Source: Haemonchus contortus (lineage: Eukaryota > Nematoda > Chromadorea > Rhabditida > Trichostrongylidae). Taken from it: a stretch of DNA of 64,000 bases. The stretch spans positions 21,872,108 to 21,936,107 of the forward strand of contig LS997567.1 in the NCBI GenBank assembly GCA_000469685.2. The letters run 5' to 3'. Below are positions 1-12,600 of the stretch, one piece after another (the first letter of the stretch is position 1; every line of letters begins with the position of its first letter). The notes beneath the pieces were generated by a model. The model saw only the letters and a program-made list of their open reading frames with translations. It made no database searches and had not been told where the DNA came from. Made by a program: the position numbers and the translations under genes.

Positions 1-245
1 TACATCAGGCCCAAATGAAACTACATAAAGCGTGACCCTGGAGAATCTTCTAAGTTTGCAATTGTAAAGGTGTTTTTTCGAAGGAGCACATTACCTTGGT
101 AAATTTTTCGTTCGTTGAACTATTTCAAAAAATGAGATATTTCGAGAAGACGGTCTTCACTGGCATTTTCGCTGTCATCGATCAAGTGCAAAGCTCGTAA
201 AAGTTCCCCGAAACGATTTCTGGTGATGATTGAACTCTTTAATTA
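1..245 (+). repeat. Dispersed repeat R4, copy 1 (left-truncated by window edge)
   Basis: This stretch aligns by eye, with few changes, to 17500-17720. Shared blocks include GAAACTACATA, TTGTAAAGG.GTTTTTTCGAAGGAG, CATTCGTTGAAC-like sequence and CCGAAACGATTTCTGG. In the second copy the block lies just downstream of a TTAA-CCCATTGACGAC end, so R4 may be the body of a non-autonomous piggyBac-type element. No coding potential is evident. It lies in intron 4 of the minus-strand AP-2 mu gene. Confidence 0.6.
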
Positions 246-479
246 AATGACCTCAAGACTGAGGGCCGATTCTATAATAAAGATCAATAATCAATCATCG
301 TGGGCATTCTTGCCGAACCAATTTGAAGGACCACTCCGAAAACTTACAAATACCTCTTATAAACCTTTAAAAATGGTCATGCTGGACTATGAGAGTGGAC
401 GAAAAGCCCATCGGTCCCTCGCGGCGGTTTTCCCGCAAAAAGTCACGGTCGTCAATGTGGTTAATGGCTATCACATATA

Positions 480-1390
480 GCTCCCATTCTGCCTCTACCG
501 TTTTCTCTTTTCATTCAAGGGATACTATATATTTGCCTAGCCATTTTCCGCATTTATTCAATGGTTACCGTCTATGGATCTTCACTTCTTCCCTACCGTG
601 TTTTCCTCTCAATTAATGGATAACATGTACGAACCTTCACCCTGCCTTCTAGGATCTCCTCTTATGTAATGAATATATAATGAATACCGTATGCGGACCA
701 TCACTCTTGCCTCAACCGTCTCCTCTCATTTACACACCATGTACGGACCCTACTACTTTCTGCAGTTATTTAATGGCTACCGTATATAGACCTTCACTTC
801 TCCCTACAGGGTTCTCCCCATAATCAACAGCTACCATATATGTACTTTCACTCCGCCTCCATCATGTTCTCCTTCCATTTATGAGATATCATGTATGGAC
901 CCCACCATTTTCTGCGCTTGGCTACCGTGATGGCTACCGTATATGGATCCTCGCTTCTCCCCTGCCGGTTTTCCTCTCATGTAATGGATACAGTACATAC
1001 CTTTACTCTACTTCTATGGGTTCTCTCATTTGATGGATACCGTGCATGGCCCTTCACTTTGTCTCTGCCATGGTCTCCTTCGGTTCAAGGGGTACCATTT
1101 ATGGATCTACCATAAATGGTTCTCCTCTCATTTAATGGATACCGTATATGGACCTTTACTCCGCCTCCACCGTGTTCTCCTTCCATTCAATGGGCACCGC
1201 CTATAAACTTTCTTTTTCCGTTTACTGGGTTCTCCTCTCATATTATGGGTACCGTACGTGCACCTCCCTCTTTCACAACCGTGTTCTCTCATCCGAGGAA
1301 TACCGTGCATGGATGTCCCTCCATCCCTATCCTCATATTATCCAATGGATTTCAAATCAGTGACACGTTCGTACTTACTCTATCTCCCTA
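480..1390. repeat. Degenerate minisatellite, about 52-55 bp unit, about 16 copies
   Basis: A block like GGATACCGTATATGGACC followed by TTCACT..GCCTCCACCGTGTTCTCCT recurs at roughly 563, 617, 682, 734, 774, 829, 886, 932, 984, 1034, 1090, 1136, 1191, 1247, 1300 and 1346. Copies are diverged and spacing varies from about 40 to 65 bp. Short open frames here are products of the repeat, not genes. Confidence 0.75.
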
Positions 1391-1444
1391 TTAAGGGATA
1401 AAGGATAAAGATATACAGGATATACATTGGATAATGTGCAAATA

Positions 1445-1749
1445 CCATAAAGGATAAAGGTTTAAGTTTTTTGCGTTAATCAATCCCGTCCGAGGGATGC
1501 GCCCCCGCACTCGACTTCCATTCAGGATCGCAGTGGCGTAATGAGTGCGTATGTGGCCTTTACAATGATTTGCGGTGGCCAGCCAATGTACAAGTCAGTG
1601 TTTTTATCCTCCCAGACGAGTCTGGTACCAATTCACCGACCCCGGAGAGATGGAAGGCTTGGTTGGCCTAGGCGGGCATCGATCCGGGATTCGAACCTCT
1701 GACCGTGCGTGTGGTATAGTGCGCCACTTGCCACTACACCACCGCCGCC
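1445..1749 (-). mobile_element. tRNA-derived SINE, copy 1 (full head, body and tail)
   Basis: Read on the minus strand, the element starts with a tRNA-like head carrying an A box (TGGTGTAGTGG, 1731-1741) and a perfect B box (GGTTCGAATCC, 1687-1697). A body containing GGTACCAGACTCGTCTGG follows, then a 3' tail of TTTATCC repeats. The same body and tail recur on the plus strand at 45689-45915, so this is a mobile family. Internal A and B boxes are the Pol III promoter of tRNA genes and tRNA-derived SINEs. It is not an intact tRNA gene, because I see no paired acceptor stem. Confidence 0.75.
1687..1741 (-). promoter_or_regulatory. Internal Pol III promoter (A and B boxes) of SINE copy 1
   Basis: The minus strand has an A box at 1731-1741 and a B box at 1687-1697 that matches the 11-base consensus exactly, with tRNA-like spacing. 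It should recruit TFIIIC if the copy is still active; activity is inferred only. Confidence 0.65.
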
Positions 1750-4700
1750 TATTTCCCTATTATTCAATAAAAACCTTTAAAGTCTCACTTCCGCATCCAG
1801 CTCCTCATTTGATTTTATGGAATTGTCCACCTTCGTATTTTTCCTATATCGATTTACATGCAATCTTTCTTAGGTTTATAACTTGAAGCGAAATGGTAAG
1901 TGACAGGTAGGAACAACGTCCATTGATTGTCATTTGAGTGATCACTGCCTAGATCAATTATGCTGATCCCCTACCTTTTCAGCCTCTCTTCATTCAACTG
2001 GATCGATTACACTATGTATTATTAGCGTACACCAAAACTGTAAGCAATGTAAGTCATCGATATAAAAGTGCCAGACCTATCCACGCCCTCAAAAATTTCA
2101 CATCACTACTTGCTTTAAGCTGTTGCGAACTGCTAATTTGACAACTACGAATTCGTTATCGTGTGTAGGTTTTCATAAGCCTCTTATTTTGTTGGCCTCG
2201 AGTTTGAGATACCAGACAAATTTATATAATGCAGTTTTAGTTGACTGAACAAAGTGTTATTTGCTTTGGGCAACTCCAATTTCCGGATTCTAGATCATCC
2301 AACAGGACTACAGATTTTTTCGGGCTTATTCGACCAAATTCAGTTAATAATATTGCCTATGTTAAAATCACTGACTATGATGTTTGTCAGTCCTATTTTT
2401 AAACTGTTCGAAAATACTCATCTGCCATCTTCGAGAGATTATCATCATAAGTGCTGGTAAATCTGGTGTAGGTTCCATCGTTTCATTCAACGCTGCAGAA
2501 ATCAACAAGCACAATGAGTTTTTATTTAGTGTCTAGTTCCAATGCGGTCGCTTTAATCGAGAGCCCTCAGCGAATGATTGTTTGAAGGTGAGTATGTAGT
2601 GTAACAGCAAGAAATCGAAAACATCTGTGGAGCATTAATTCAACCGAATACTAATTCTTAATTTTGACGAGCAGTTCTGCACACGTAAAAACTAGGCGTT
2701 TTACTCATCATGCTCAGCAGGTGGGACTGCGGAGCAGAGAGGCGGGCACCTAGGAAAACGACGGAGGGAAATGCGTTGCGGAAAAGGTGCGGGTGTTTCA
2801 ATGCATGGGACATGAGGCAGCATGCGAGGGGCTAACGAAAAGTGAAGACCTGGGTTGAAGGGTTGTGCGTTCTTATCAACTACCATCGAGATCTCGCGTC
2901 CAGTTAAGCACACTTCGCACCTCGCCGCAGAGCGACTTTAAATGAGTGTGAAAACCTCACGATAATTATGCTGCGCTAAGGGGCACATTTCGTTTGTCGC
3001 AGCCCCTTCCACTGCAGCGCCCATTCGTCGCGGTCTGTGGGCTGGACAACTCGTCTAGTGATTCAACCACATGCCGATTGTGCTAATTTATGCACTAATT
3101 ACCTGTAGCTTCAAATCCGCTTTCCAGCGAAGGAGCTGCTTCTGTTGGGCCACTTTTCTTTGCGATACTGCGCTTTGTGATTCCCTGTCCTGATGATCCT
3201 CGATATGACCCATCCTCGATCTACCTGTCTGTGTTTGTAGACCAACAGCGAGTGTCATCTCAATAACATGGACAGTTTCCCCCCCCCCCCCCATTTTTTC
3301 GGAAAAGGCCAATCTGAGCATGTTCAAAAATGACACAGCGACCTCATATTTTCCTGTTGCGTTCCATTTTTGCCTCACACAATTGCTTCATTTATGCTAT
3401 GTTCCCCAATTCCAAAGGAAAGCATCCCTTTCTGAGAAATTCTGAGAAATTCAAATTCTCGAAGAAAAGGAGCAGGAACCGTTAAATCGTAGAATCACCC
3501 GGAATTGGGCCGATGCCACGCAGTTGTCGACAATTTCGTCAGAATCCTGCGGAGTTTGTGACCAAAAGAAGTACGGGACGTCTTTCGTCACTTTTGGAAG
3601 GATATAAGCGAACGATTTTGAGAGAAAAGTAGAATGCGACGAAGTCATGTACGGAAATCAAGTCCTCTTCGAAGCTCAATGTCCCAATGATTACTGCTTG
3701 GAACATGATAGAAAAATTCTGAGTCTATCGCTGGGCGGAAAACAGGGAGGCGTGCCCAATGACCGAAAAGCATCGCGATAATTAGGTCGCTTTTGTCAGG
3801 AACTGCAATCGAACCGATAGGAGTGAGATGTATGACATATCTTGTCTTCCACTCTTCATTCTCTTGTTCGTTTTTCAGGTTGTTTGTTTCCGATCAAAAA
3901 TAACACAAATATCTGTGATGGCACAGACGGCAACCGGTTCTACTAGAACGATCTGAGACAGGAGAAGCTTTAGTCTCGACAATGTCTTCTCGTAAACGTC
4001 GTAGCTGCTCGTTACATTACAGACTTATTAAGTAAGCTCAATTTTTCCGGTTACCATATCGTAATGCGCCGTCTCTTCATCCTCTTGACGTCAGGATCGC
4101 CAGCAAAATCTCGTATTTATGCAGGGTAACACCCCGATTATGATAAGAAAGATTTGTAGAGGAAACAAGCTATTTGGAGGCATCAGGAAGCTGAAGAAAG
4201 CAATCGCCGATGCTTGACACCAAGTTGATCAGGAACTCATTGATAGCCTCTACTTGAGCTTAAACAATCGTAATTTTGAGGTACTTCGAAGGAGTGGGGG
4301 CCTAGTTAACTACTAATCACGCAACTTCTCTCTTTGTTATCAGTTAGCTGCTGAACAAAATGATTTGGTCAGTGGCTGTATCACTATTAAACGTAGCGTA
4401 GTCTTCTCAGTCTCTGTGCTCGATCTAGTGGGCATTGATCAGCGTTTTTCTATCACCCTTTGTGCAGGAGAATAGACGCCAATTTTAAAATTGTGTTTTG
4501 AGGTATGATTCTGTCCCAGGTTTCATCCGCTGCTCCTCGTCAAGTTCTTGCAGAAATTTTACCGCTGGACAGAGCCGCCGAAAATCGCGTCCGACGTCAG
4601 GTGACCGTACTAAAACTGCCCTCAGAACCAGTAGTTTTAACGATTTTTCCAAGCAATATTTTCCCGCTTTTTCTATACCCATTCCACAAATGAACGGCCT

Positions 4701-6135
4701 CGCTTAGGTGGCAATAGTTTTAACACCTTTAGACTTTTCGTATTACTCAGGGCACTATCCTACAGCTTAAAGCAGATGGAGATGAACTTAATCTGAAGAA
4801 GGTAGACTAGGAGTTGTAGGTGAATGGTGCAGGTGAGACTCCATAGACCAGTTAATCCTTCGTAATCTCGCTACCCTCATGCAGACATTTGCAGCCCATT
4901 TAAGCCTTTCGATGTATACGTTGTCTAGTGCAAGCCTTACATATTCGGCGGCACGAACCCAAGGCATAATAGATCATCTTTCCCTGTTATTTTCCACAAG
5001 GACAAGTAGCGACAGGTTGATTCAATGTGAAAACCCTGTCGAACTCGATAATACGTTGTTATGACTCTCTATGCTATGGATGGCTGATTTTTCTTGAATT
5101 TCTGCACATATCACTTTCGGTTATAAGATATTCCCCTAGACAACACACCATTCTGTCTAATCCCCCAGGGTATCTGCTCATTGCGATGAGTAGACTAATG
5201 ACCAATTATCTCATCGAACGCATTCCTGCTAACAGCTCTAACAAAAACTCGGAGGGAAAATTCATTGTTTAGTTAATCAAAAAGCGTAATCAGTCAACAA
5301 AAAAGATGACCATTCTCGACTAATCTTAAACAAGGGGTTGCAGGAAAGGAAAGAAAGAATCGTGTGGCTCTGAACCTATATGAACCAAATAACATCAAGC
5401 CCAAAAATCCGACACCGCAGTTACTCATGGAAACTAAAATTCTGTAGCGACGAGGTTCTTACAGTAATTCAGCTGCGGTTTTTGCCTCAAACGTTTGATC
5501 ACGATGCTACCCTACCGGGCGGCTACCTCGCCTACTTATCCGTGCCTTTGCCCGAGGTCTTATTCCAGTGCTTTAAATGGGTAACCGGTTTGACCTTTGC
5601 ATTCACAGGCATCCACAGGTGGGGTCATGCCATTGCGTTTTTCCATCGTCAAGTGGAACAATGGCATCAGAAAGATTGCCGCACAGAATTTCCGTCAGTG
5701 ACTTGTCGAACACTGCCTCACTTTAATCTGCTTTCTGCACGGCATGATGGTGAATGCGTTCGAACATTCGACGCATAATTTGAAAAACAGATTCCTCACC
5801 GAAACATCGATCCATCTCAAGCCAGGATGCTTTCGATACCGATAAGTATGACGGAATTTTCATCTTGGATCAGTTTTGACGCTTGATGCGAAGAAATCCA
5901 ACCTACTTAATCCGTCATAGAAAAACTTTCACCAACACTGTCAGTAATTATTGTATTTGGTTTACAAGAACTGCTTTCTAGGATAAACAAGAAGGAAATT
6001 GGTATCTGATTAATTTGGGCAAAATAAAAAGAAAACGGGGTCTGGTAGTGTAAAGACAAGGAGTGCCAGGACGTAAAGCACATGTTACATGTATATACGT
6101 GTTTTAATTCCATTCATATAAACATTCGATGATTA
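1750..6135. other. Intronic sequence without recognised genes
   Basis: This is part of intron 4 of the minus-strand AP-2 mu gene. I looked for the next AP-2 mu exon (the residues after YELLDE) on the minus strand and did not find it. Open frames here are short, lack recognisable motifs and differ between frames. A run of 15 C lies at about 3280. Nothing further can be supported. Confidence 0.5.
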
Positions 6136-6140
6136 GGATC

Positions 6141-6605
6141 TTAAGATTTCGAGGAAGGCAGTTGCACGTCGCCTTGATCTCTGAATACTCGAGCCTCTAA
6201 AAGGTTGTCCAAATGTTGAATAAATGGAAGTCGGTTGGTGACAGGTCTGGTGTGTAGCGATGTGGGAGAGCTTCGATCCGCAGCTCGCTCATCTTCTAGA
6301 ATACAATTTGTGACACATGCGGTCGCACACTGTGGACCATGACGATCCACCAGTGATGACTGTATTGTCAAGTTCCTTTACCTTTCCAAGCTGCTTGAGG
6401 TGGCCAGCGACGACTGTATTTGGAAACACCCATATACCTGCAATCTCTCAAAGGTCGACGTCGATCTTCTTCGACTGCTCTTAGCAAAATACTGAGATCA
6501 GCTAACGAATGTCGACCAGTTCGCTCTTTGCCTTCCAGTGTTTCGTCTCCATCTCCAAATTTTCGAAACCAGTGACGAACCGTTCGCTCCGATGCAGTGT
6601 AAAAG
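6141..6605 (-). pseudogene. mariner transposase remnant with large internal deletion
   Basis: On the minus strand, an N-terminal helix-turn-helix-like stretch (SERTVRHWFRKFGDGDETLE, near 6600-6530) is followed after a short gap by the C-terminal catalytic motif (HRYTPDLSPTDFHLF, near 6250-6210). In intact mariner transposases these are separated by about 150 residues, so the middle of the gene is deleted and the frame is broken. No terminal repeats were found. Confidence 0.6.
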
Positions 6606-6721
6606 TAAAACCGTTCAGAAGGTTTTATTCATTTTGCAAAAAAAAAGCGCCTTAAGAATTTCAAAAACTCTAGGAATTTCGGAAAAGGCGTTCTCACGGA
6701 ACGAACAACAATTGAGGGCAC

Positions 6722-7089
6722 AATTTACCCTACACTGCCTCACTTTGTCGAGAATGGGCTGGATTTCCATCGAATTTTTCCAAGAAGATGAAACCGACTA
6801 GAAACTTGTCTAGAGAGGTAATTCGACCAGTAGAACACGGATATCGCACCCACTCGTCATAAAGATGCCTAGGGCTTGCGCCACAGGTGCCGGCGCCAAA
6901 CGGAGCTGGGTCATCAATTTTGCTGTAAATTTGCCTCCAAGGCCCTTTCATGACGAATGGATGCGATATTCGTGTTCTACGGGTCGATGTACCCCTCAAG
7001 GCAAGTTTCTAGTCGGTTTCATCTTCTTGAAAAAAAATCCGATAGAAATCCAGCTAATTCCCGACAAAGTGGGGCAGTAAAGGGTAATT
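6722..7089. repeat. Foldback (palindromic) MITE-like element
   Basis: Two inverted arms of about 145 bp flank a loop of about 65 bp. The left arm begins AATTTACCCTACACTGCC and the right arm ends GGGCAGTAAAGGGTAATT. Inner landmarks such as GAAACCGACTAGAAACTTG appear in both arms in inverted orientation. The two open frames read from opposite strands encode similar peptides only because of this symmetry. Confidence 0.8.
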
Positions 7090-8750
7090 AGTGCCCTACT
7101 GTGAATTACCTAAGCAGCACAATCCATCGATCAGTCTGATTTGACAGGTGCAAAAATTTAAATTCACATGGCGCGCGCGTTACGATGAGCTTTCCGTACG
7201 AGTAGAAGGGTTGGAACCTAAGAGCAAGAAAACAAGTGGTGTCTTAGACGAATACCAAATAAATGCTAAACTTGGATCGAGACGTCAGGTCTTCACATGT
7301 ATCATGTGCAACGATTTGTTCACGAAAAAAGTCAAGCAAAATTTGGTGACAAATCAAGCATTTGTTGGAGGACTCCAGTTTGGTAATAATATTGGACCAG
7401 CAGATATGGTAACAATATTGGGCCAGCAGATACTTGTTCAAGAAAGGTGGTAGTACCATAGGAAGGAACGAAATGTTCGCATGTTACTGTATAATGTGAG
7501 GCAGATTCGAATTAAACCACTAGTGAACTGTCGGTCTAACTTTAGCACACTCGAGCAAATAGTTAGAGTTCAAAAAATTGGCCAAAAGTGAGCGTGCATA
7601 CAAGTTTGTCATCACTGCCATCGGCAGGGGGTAGGAAATACTACACTCTATCATCCATACCCGCTTCCAGAGAGCAGACGAACTAGAAGAAGCGGATGTT
7701 GGGGAGTTTGATGATACTGCAGGAGAAAACGGCAAGCCTCCTACATTTCTCGTATACTGAACTGAATGAACGACCACCTCACAAAAACACCCAAACAGCA
7801 AGTCAACGTGCACTTTTAGCATGTCAAGAACAGATAAAATATTGTAAGGGATGAAGATCGGAACAACAGTTAAACCTCTTCTCCGACCACCACCTACTCT
7901 CCGACCCTTAAGGATATTTAGATGACAAAAACTCCGCAACTTCTCACCTTTTCAAAGAAAAGACTCTGCGCAAGGTTGCTGAAGTTGATGGATTCTATTG
8001 CATAAAACTCGCCATTGGTGTTTTTAATATTGAACAATAGTAGAGTTCGGGCTCATTCAAGCTCTGCAACAACCTCATCTATTGGATTGATGCGAAAGTC
8101 TTGAGACATAGTTTACATGTGCCGTCATTTTTCTACAAGAACCTCTTCCTCCCTCGCCCTCGAACCGTCACCACATTGTAGAACAATCTCCGAGTTACCA
8201 CCAGTGTGTTCGAGTAGGTTTCTCACGGCATCCCTTGTGAACTTTGTCGCGATCATTGAGGGTTTAACCTCGAGCAATAAGTACTTTTTACGAATGGCGC
8301 CTCAGCTTCAACGCTCATTCCGGTGATATTCCAACATCAACTCTGCATTCGGAGGGGGCATCGCCAGCCATGTCGTTGATTCGCTCGCTTTCATTCACAA
8401 AATACAACGCCCGATGAAAATTCTCATCCGTGCCGATGACAAGCTGCTGTCGGTAATGGCCGAGTTCTCAGCGAAGTAAAAAAAAGCCTGAAGCTGCGAA
8501 CACGAAATTGGCAGAGCTTTTTGAACAGAGCAACGTTGTTCGACATCTTCACGAACACGATTATGGAAGTCTCGCTCTATGATTCCTCAACTGTCCAGTG
8601 ATGTTCGTTACACGCGGTTTCAATCAGCCAATCGTTTCCCCTCACTGTTCTCCTTTCTGTTCTCTCAGTTCTCTCTAAAAGAGAGAGGATACGCTTGTGC
8701 AGCCCGAGTCAGAACACCGCCAGAGGAAGGCTTCCGTGCGCTGCTTTCAG
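7090..8750. other. Intronic sequence, nothing recognised
   Basis: Still inside intron 4 of the AP-2 mu gene. There are several open frames of 70-140 codons on both strands, none with motifs I can assign. A purine-rich, codon-poor composition and mutually overlapping frames argue against genes. Confidence 0.45.
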
Positions 8751-8754
8751 GGAT

Positions 8755-9175
8755 TGAAGTGAATGCTATGCCGCGAGTGTTGCTCTCCAAGGCTAAACAG
8801 CCACGGCCACAATTCACAGCAGTCAGCTCCAGAAACTCGCTCATGCAATCAAAGAAAAACAAGAAGTGTTTCCGTCCACTTTTTGCATGATTGCCCTCTA
8901 CATCACGTCACAAGGACAATGCAGTTCAAGCTACAGGAAGTTGACTGAGATGCATTATCTCACCGTCTCTAATCTTCTAACGCCGTCCCTTCCGACTATC
9001 ATCTTTTTAGATACTTAATGCAGTTGCTGGCCAAGAAAAAGTTCGCCAATTCCGGTATTCTTAGAAATGCTGTGGCTATTTTTTTAGTTTACAGTCCACT
9101 TTTTAGAAAGAGAGAACCGCTGGCATAATCCTTGTGACTGTATATCATAGATAACAATGTCGACTATTTAGTTTG
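8755..9175 (+). pseudogene. mariner transposase 3' remnant
   Basis: Plus-strand frames interrupted by stops and shifts show SQLQKLAHAIKEKQ, then a degraded HDNARPH-type motif (HDCPLHHVTRTMQFKLQE), then PSDYHLFRYL, which contains the third catalytic Asp of the DD34D triad, then a C-terminal LYIIDNN-like segment. The order matches the C-terminal half of mariner transposase. It lies about 340 bp downstream (in gene orientation) of AP-2 mu exon 4. Confidence 0.6.
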
Positions 9176-9518
9176 GTGAGCAAGAGAATGAACAAGATCA
9201 TGGAAAGTTTCACGTGCATCCGAAAATCTCAAGACTCTTCAACAACTTCATAGTCAATCAAATGAACAGGAATTGGGCTAGGTTTGAGTGAGTAAAGTCA
9301 TAAGCGCTAATGATCAAAGCTATTTTTATGGTTCTCTGCACTGGCGACTACTCACGAGGACTTGAATTATTGGGTCATCGTCAATGAAGCTCTGAGCACT
9401 TGGAAACTCGAGAACACGACATCAGACAATCATTTCAGCATTTTCGCCCTCATAAAATTTAATCATATTCAGTGTTGATCCAAAGAATCAGAAGAAATAG
9501 AAGGCATGGCAAACTAAC

Positions 9519-9618
9519 CATCTAACAGCTCGTAGATTAACACGAAGTTATTTTTGACGTTCTCCTCGTTTAACTTGCCAAAATACGACTGCATCGCATC
9601 AGCAAATTTGTTGACGAA
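9519..9618 (-). CDS. dpy-23: AP-2 mu exon 4
   Basis: A 100-nt exon bounded by CGTTTCAG and GTTAGT. It encodes [20 protein letters not shown] then [13 protein letters not shown], plus the first base (G) of the expected Glu codon. The next exon, expected to begin with the residues ILDFGYPQN, was not found on the minus strand down to position 1. Confidence 0.95.
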
Positions 9619-12600
9619 CTGAAACGATGGGATGGAGATGAAAGGAAGAGAGGAGATGAAAAGATGAGCACCGCCTGCGGATTTTCATCTACCTTGAAAA
9701 CGACTTCAGCAACGAAATTTCTAGGTTCCCAACATGGATGTATTACCATGAAATCATTTCATAACTGCGAAATGGAAATCCAATCGAACAGACTGTGATT
9801 AGGAAAAACCTTGCAGTATAAGCCAAAGTTCAATCAAAAAGTCTGGTAAAAATCGCACACTGCTACCAATAATGAGCCATAAACTATGGCTATCCATGCG
9901 CAATGAAGTGAATTTGTTATTTCACAACCCACCTCAAACACCATTGTGGCGTTCATGTTCTGGCGAGTCACAGCGCAAATCCAGACGTTTCCTCTTTTTA
10001 TATGAAAAAAGGAAGTGCGAGCCATGTTCGTCACAGGTGTTCGAACCTAACAAATAAGTAAGACATAAAATTGATGGGAATCCATAAACTAATTGCAACC
10101 CATTTTGGGCTTTCCCACAATAAACTCCGGCAGCACTATTTACATATCGCTCCACTCCTGGCTCAAGGTCTTTTCTTCTTGAATGATTTCTCCATAGTTC
10201 GGGCGTTGACGTTGTAAGTGTGTCTGCGGAGGCGTTTTATTGTCACCTCCATTTCCTCTTCCATGCTACTGCTTTTTAACTTTTTTGTATCCACTTGTTG
10301 TTGAATGTTCTTTTTCTCAATCCGTATTAGTAGTTTTTGTTCATTGGCGCACGCGTGTGCAATAAATAAATAAATAAATAAAATATCCGTGTGACTCGGC
10401 CGCAAATAGGCGTTCACTAGATCTATGGAACCATACGCTACACATGACATTGAAAAAGTCAACGCCACATCGATTTCTCTGCGTAAACTAGCGAGTGCAA
10501 TAGCAAACAAATGATGCGCCATCTCAAACAGCGGAACCTTGCTCCACCGGAATTTCGTAAAGTCTGCAGAGTGGAGTAATCAAAGACAAGCGTAAACATC
10601 AAAATAGGCTTAGAGTGAGATGCAATTGTGAGCACTCTCCTCGAAAATGTGAATGTCTTGATTCGTCTACTTGCACCACAAATGGCCGCGAGAAAAGACC
10701 AAAAAATCTCTAGAAACACCGCAGGGCAAGATCGAGAATAAGGAGTATTGACATATAATTGACATACCTGCCGGAAAAATCATTCAAGAATTGCGTCGAA
10801 AATAACCGACGGCACAAGCAAAACACCTCAACTGCGACATAAAAGTTACAACGCTGAATGCTGTAGAATACCATAACTGTCCTCAAGTGCTGGCTTTTCA
10901 CTTACTTGCACATCCGCCCCAGAGTATCAACAGTATCATATATGATTCTCAGGAATTTTCCTTTTCGTGGGAAGAGTCGGGAAAAACAACTGGATCCGAA
11001 AATATTAGGTTGAGTCACAAGTCCTCGGACAATGCGATGAATTCTAGAGATTATTACTTGGAAGAGAGCTGACGAAAATGGACGAGCTAGGTATCGTTAG
11101 ATAGAGTATAAAAAGCTCTTGCAAATACATACTAACGAACACAATTAAATGTTTCCTTCCCCGCAACCATGCCCCATGATTTCAAGCCGTCGCAACTCTA
11201 CCTCCGCAACATCATCCTATTTCTTCTTCGATCTGGCCAAGAACCCACGGCAATCGATAGACATATAAAGGAAGTTTACAAAAGGACGCCCCTGCCAGAA
11301 GCACAATTTACAAGTGGCACTCGAAGTTCGCGTCGGGCGACTATTCCATCGAAGATTAAGACCGTCAGGGACGCCCGAGTTGGATTCGGACGTTCTGCGG
11401 AGCCAGGCGGAAGCCGATCCGTATAAAACTGCTCGTGAACTGGCAGCCACTTTTGAGGTGACTCAGTCCACGGTTGTTCGTGGATTGAAGTCAGTCGGCA
11501 AGTGCGAAAACTTGCCGATGGGTGCCGCATGCTTTGAAACAGTATGACATGGACCGCAGCGCCGATATGGCACTTTCTCTCCTCACGCTCACCGTGTCTC
11601 GAGCACCTAGTCACCCATGATGAGAAGTAGATTCCCTACTCTAACGTTAACCGGCGTGCTCAGTGGGTTGACAGAGGTGCGGATGTAGGTGCTTCTCCGA
11701 ACCCAACGTACACGGCAGGAAGGCTATGCTCTGCATATGGTGGAGCGCTCTTGGTGTCGAATACTGGGAACTGCTAGACGAAAGATGTACAGTGACCTCA
11801 GACGTCTACATTAAGCAACCGAGGAATTTGAAGGCGAATCTCGATTCTACGCGTCCACAGCAGCACAAAGTTTACTTCCAGCACGACGAAGCTAAGTCGC
11901 ACATTCCAAGAACGAATAAAACTGCACTTATGAATTTCGGCTGGACAATTTTACCACATCGCCATATTCCCCAAACCTAGCTTCCTCGGATTATCACTTT
12001 TTTCCCACCTCCAACGTCTAGGTGGTCAAGACTTTTAAACTCGCGACGACATTAAAATGGCACTTGAGCAGTTCTTCAGGGGAGAGCCCTCAGCGTTTCG
12101 GAGCAAGGGCATCTACGATCTGCCCATGCGTTTGTCGTTTAAAAATTGTAAGATAATATAATCACTGTCAATTTGTCCGAGGATTACGACTCAACCTAAT
12201 ATATGGTAATTCCGAATGTGAACACAGTACAGACACCCTGCCCCTCCGTCATCAGTGGTTCTTAGATAATAACCTCTCTGGTATAGAACCTCTGATAAAG
12301 TTCAGTAGACATCATTGGAATGTATCAGGTTGATGCATAATTATTGCGGATTTCTTATGGCAAATTTTAGTGAAAGAAACGATGGAAATATTTAGCAAAG
12401 GCATGTTCAAATAGTTACTCTGAAACGTATCCACCATCCACTTCAAGCACTGCTTCCCATTTGCTATGCAGCCGGATTCCACAGGCGAAGAAGTTTCGGA
12501 CCTTGACACCGGCCACCAAGTCATCCATTTCGTCGTAAGGCCTGTTTGCTAGCCAATCTTTCAATGAACGGGTGACGTGATAACTCAGGAGTTTCTGTGG

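Noticed and set aside
5380..5778. A 132-codon plus-strand ORF in dpy-23 intron 4
   Set aside because: No known domain, no splice context, and frames on the other strand are equally open; probably chance in decayed repeat DNA.
6730..7080. Two ORFs encoding similar peptides (..KFLVGFIFL..) on opposite strands
   Set aside because: They are produced by the palindromic foldback at 6722-7089.
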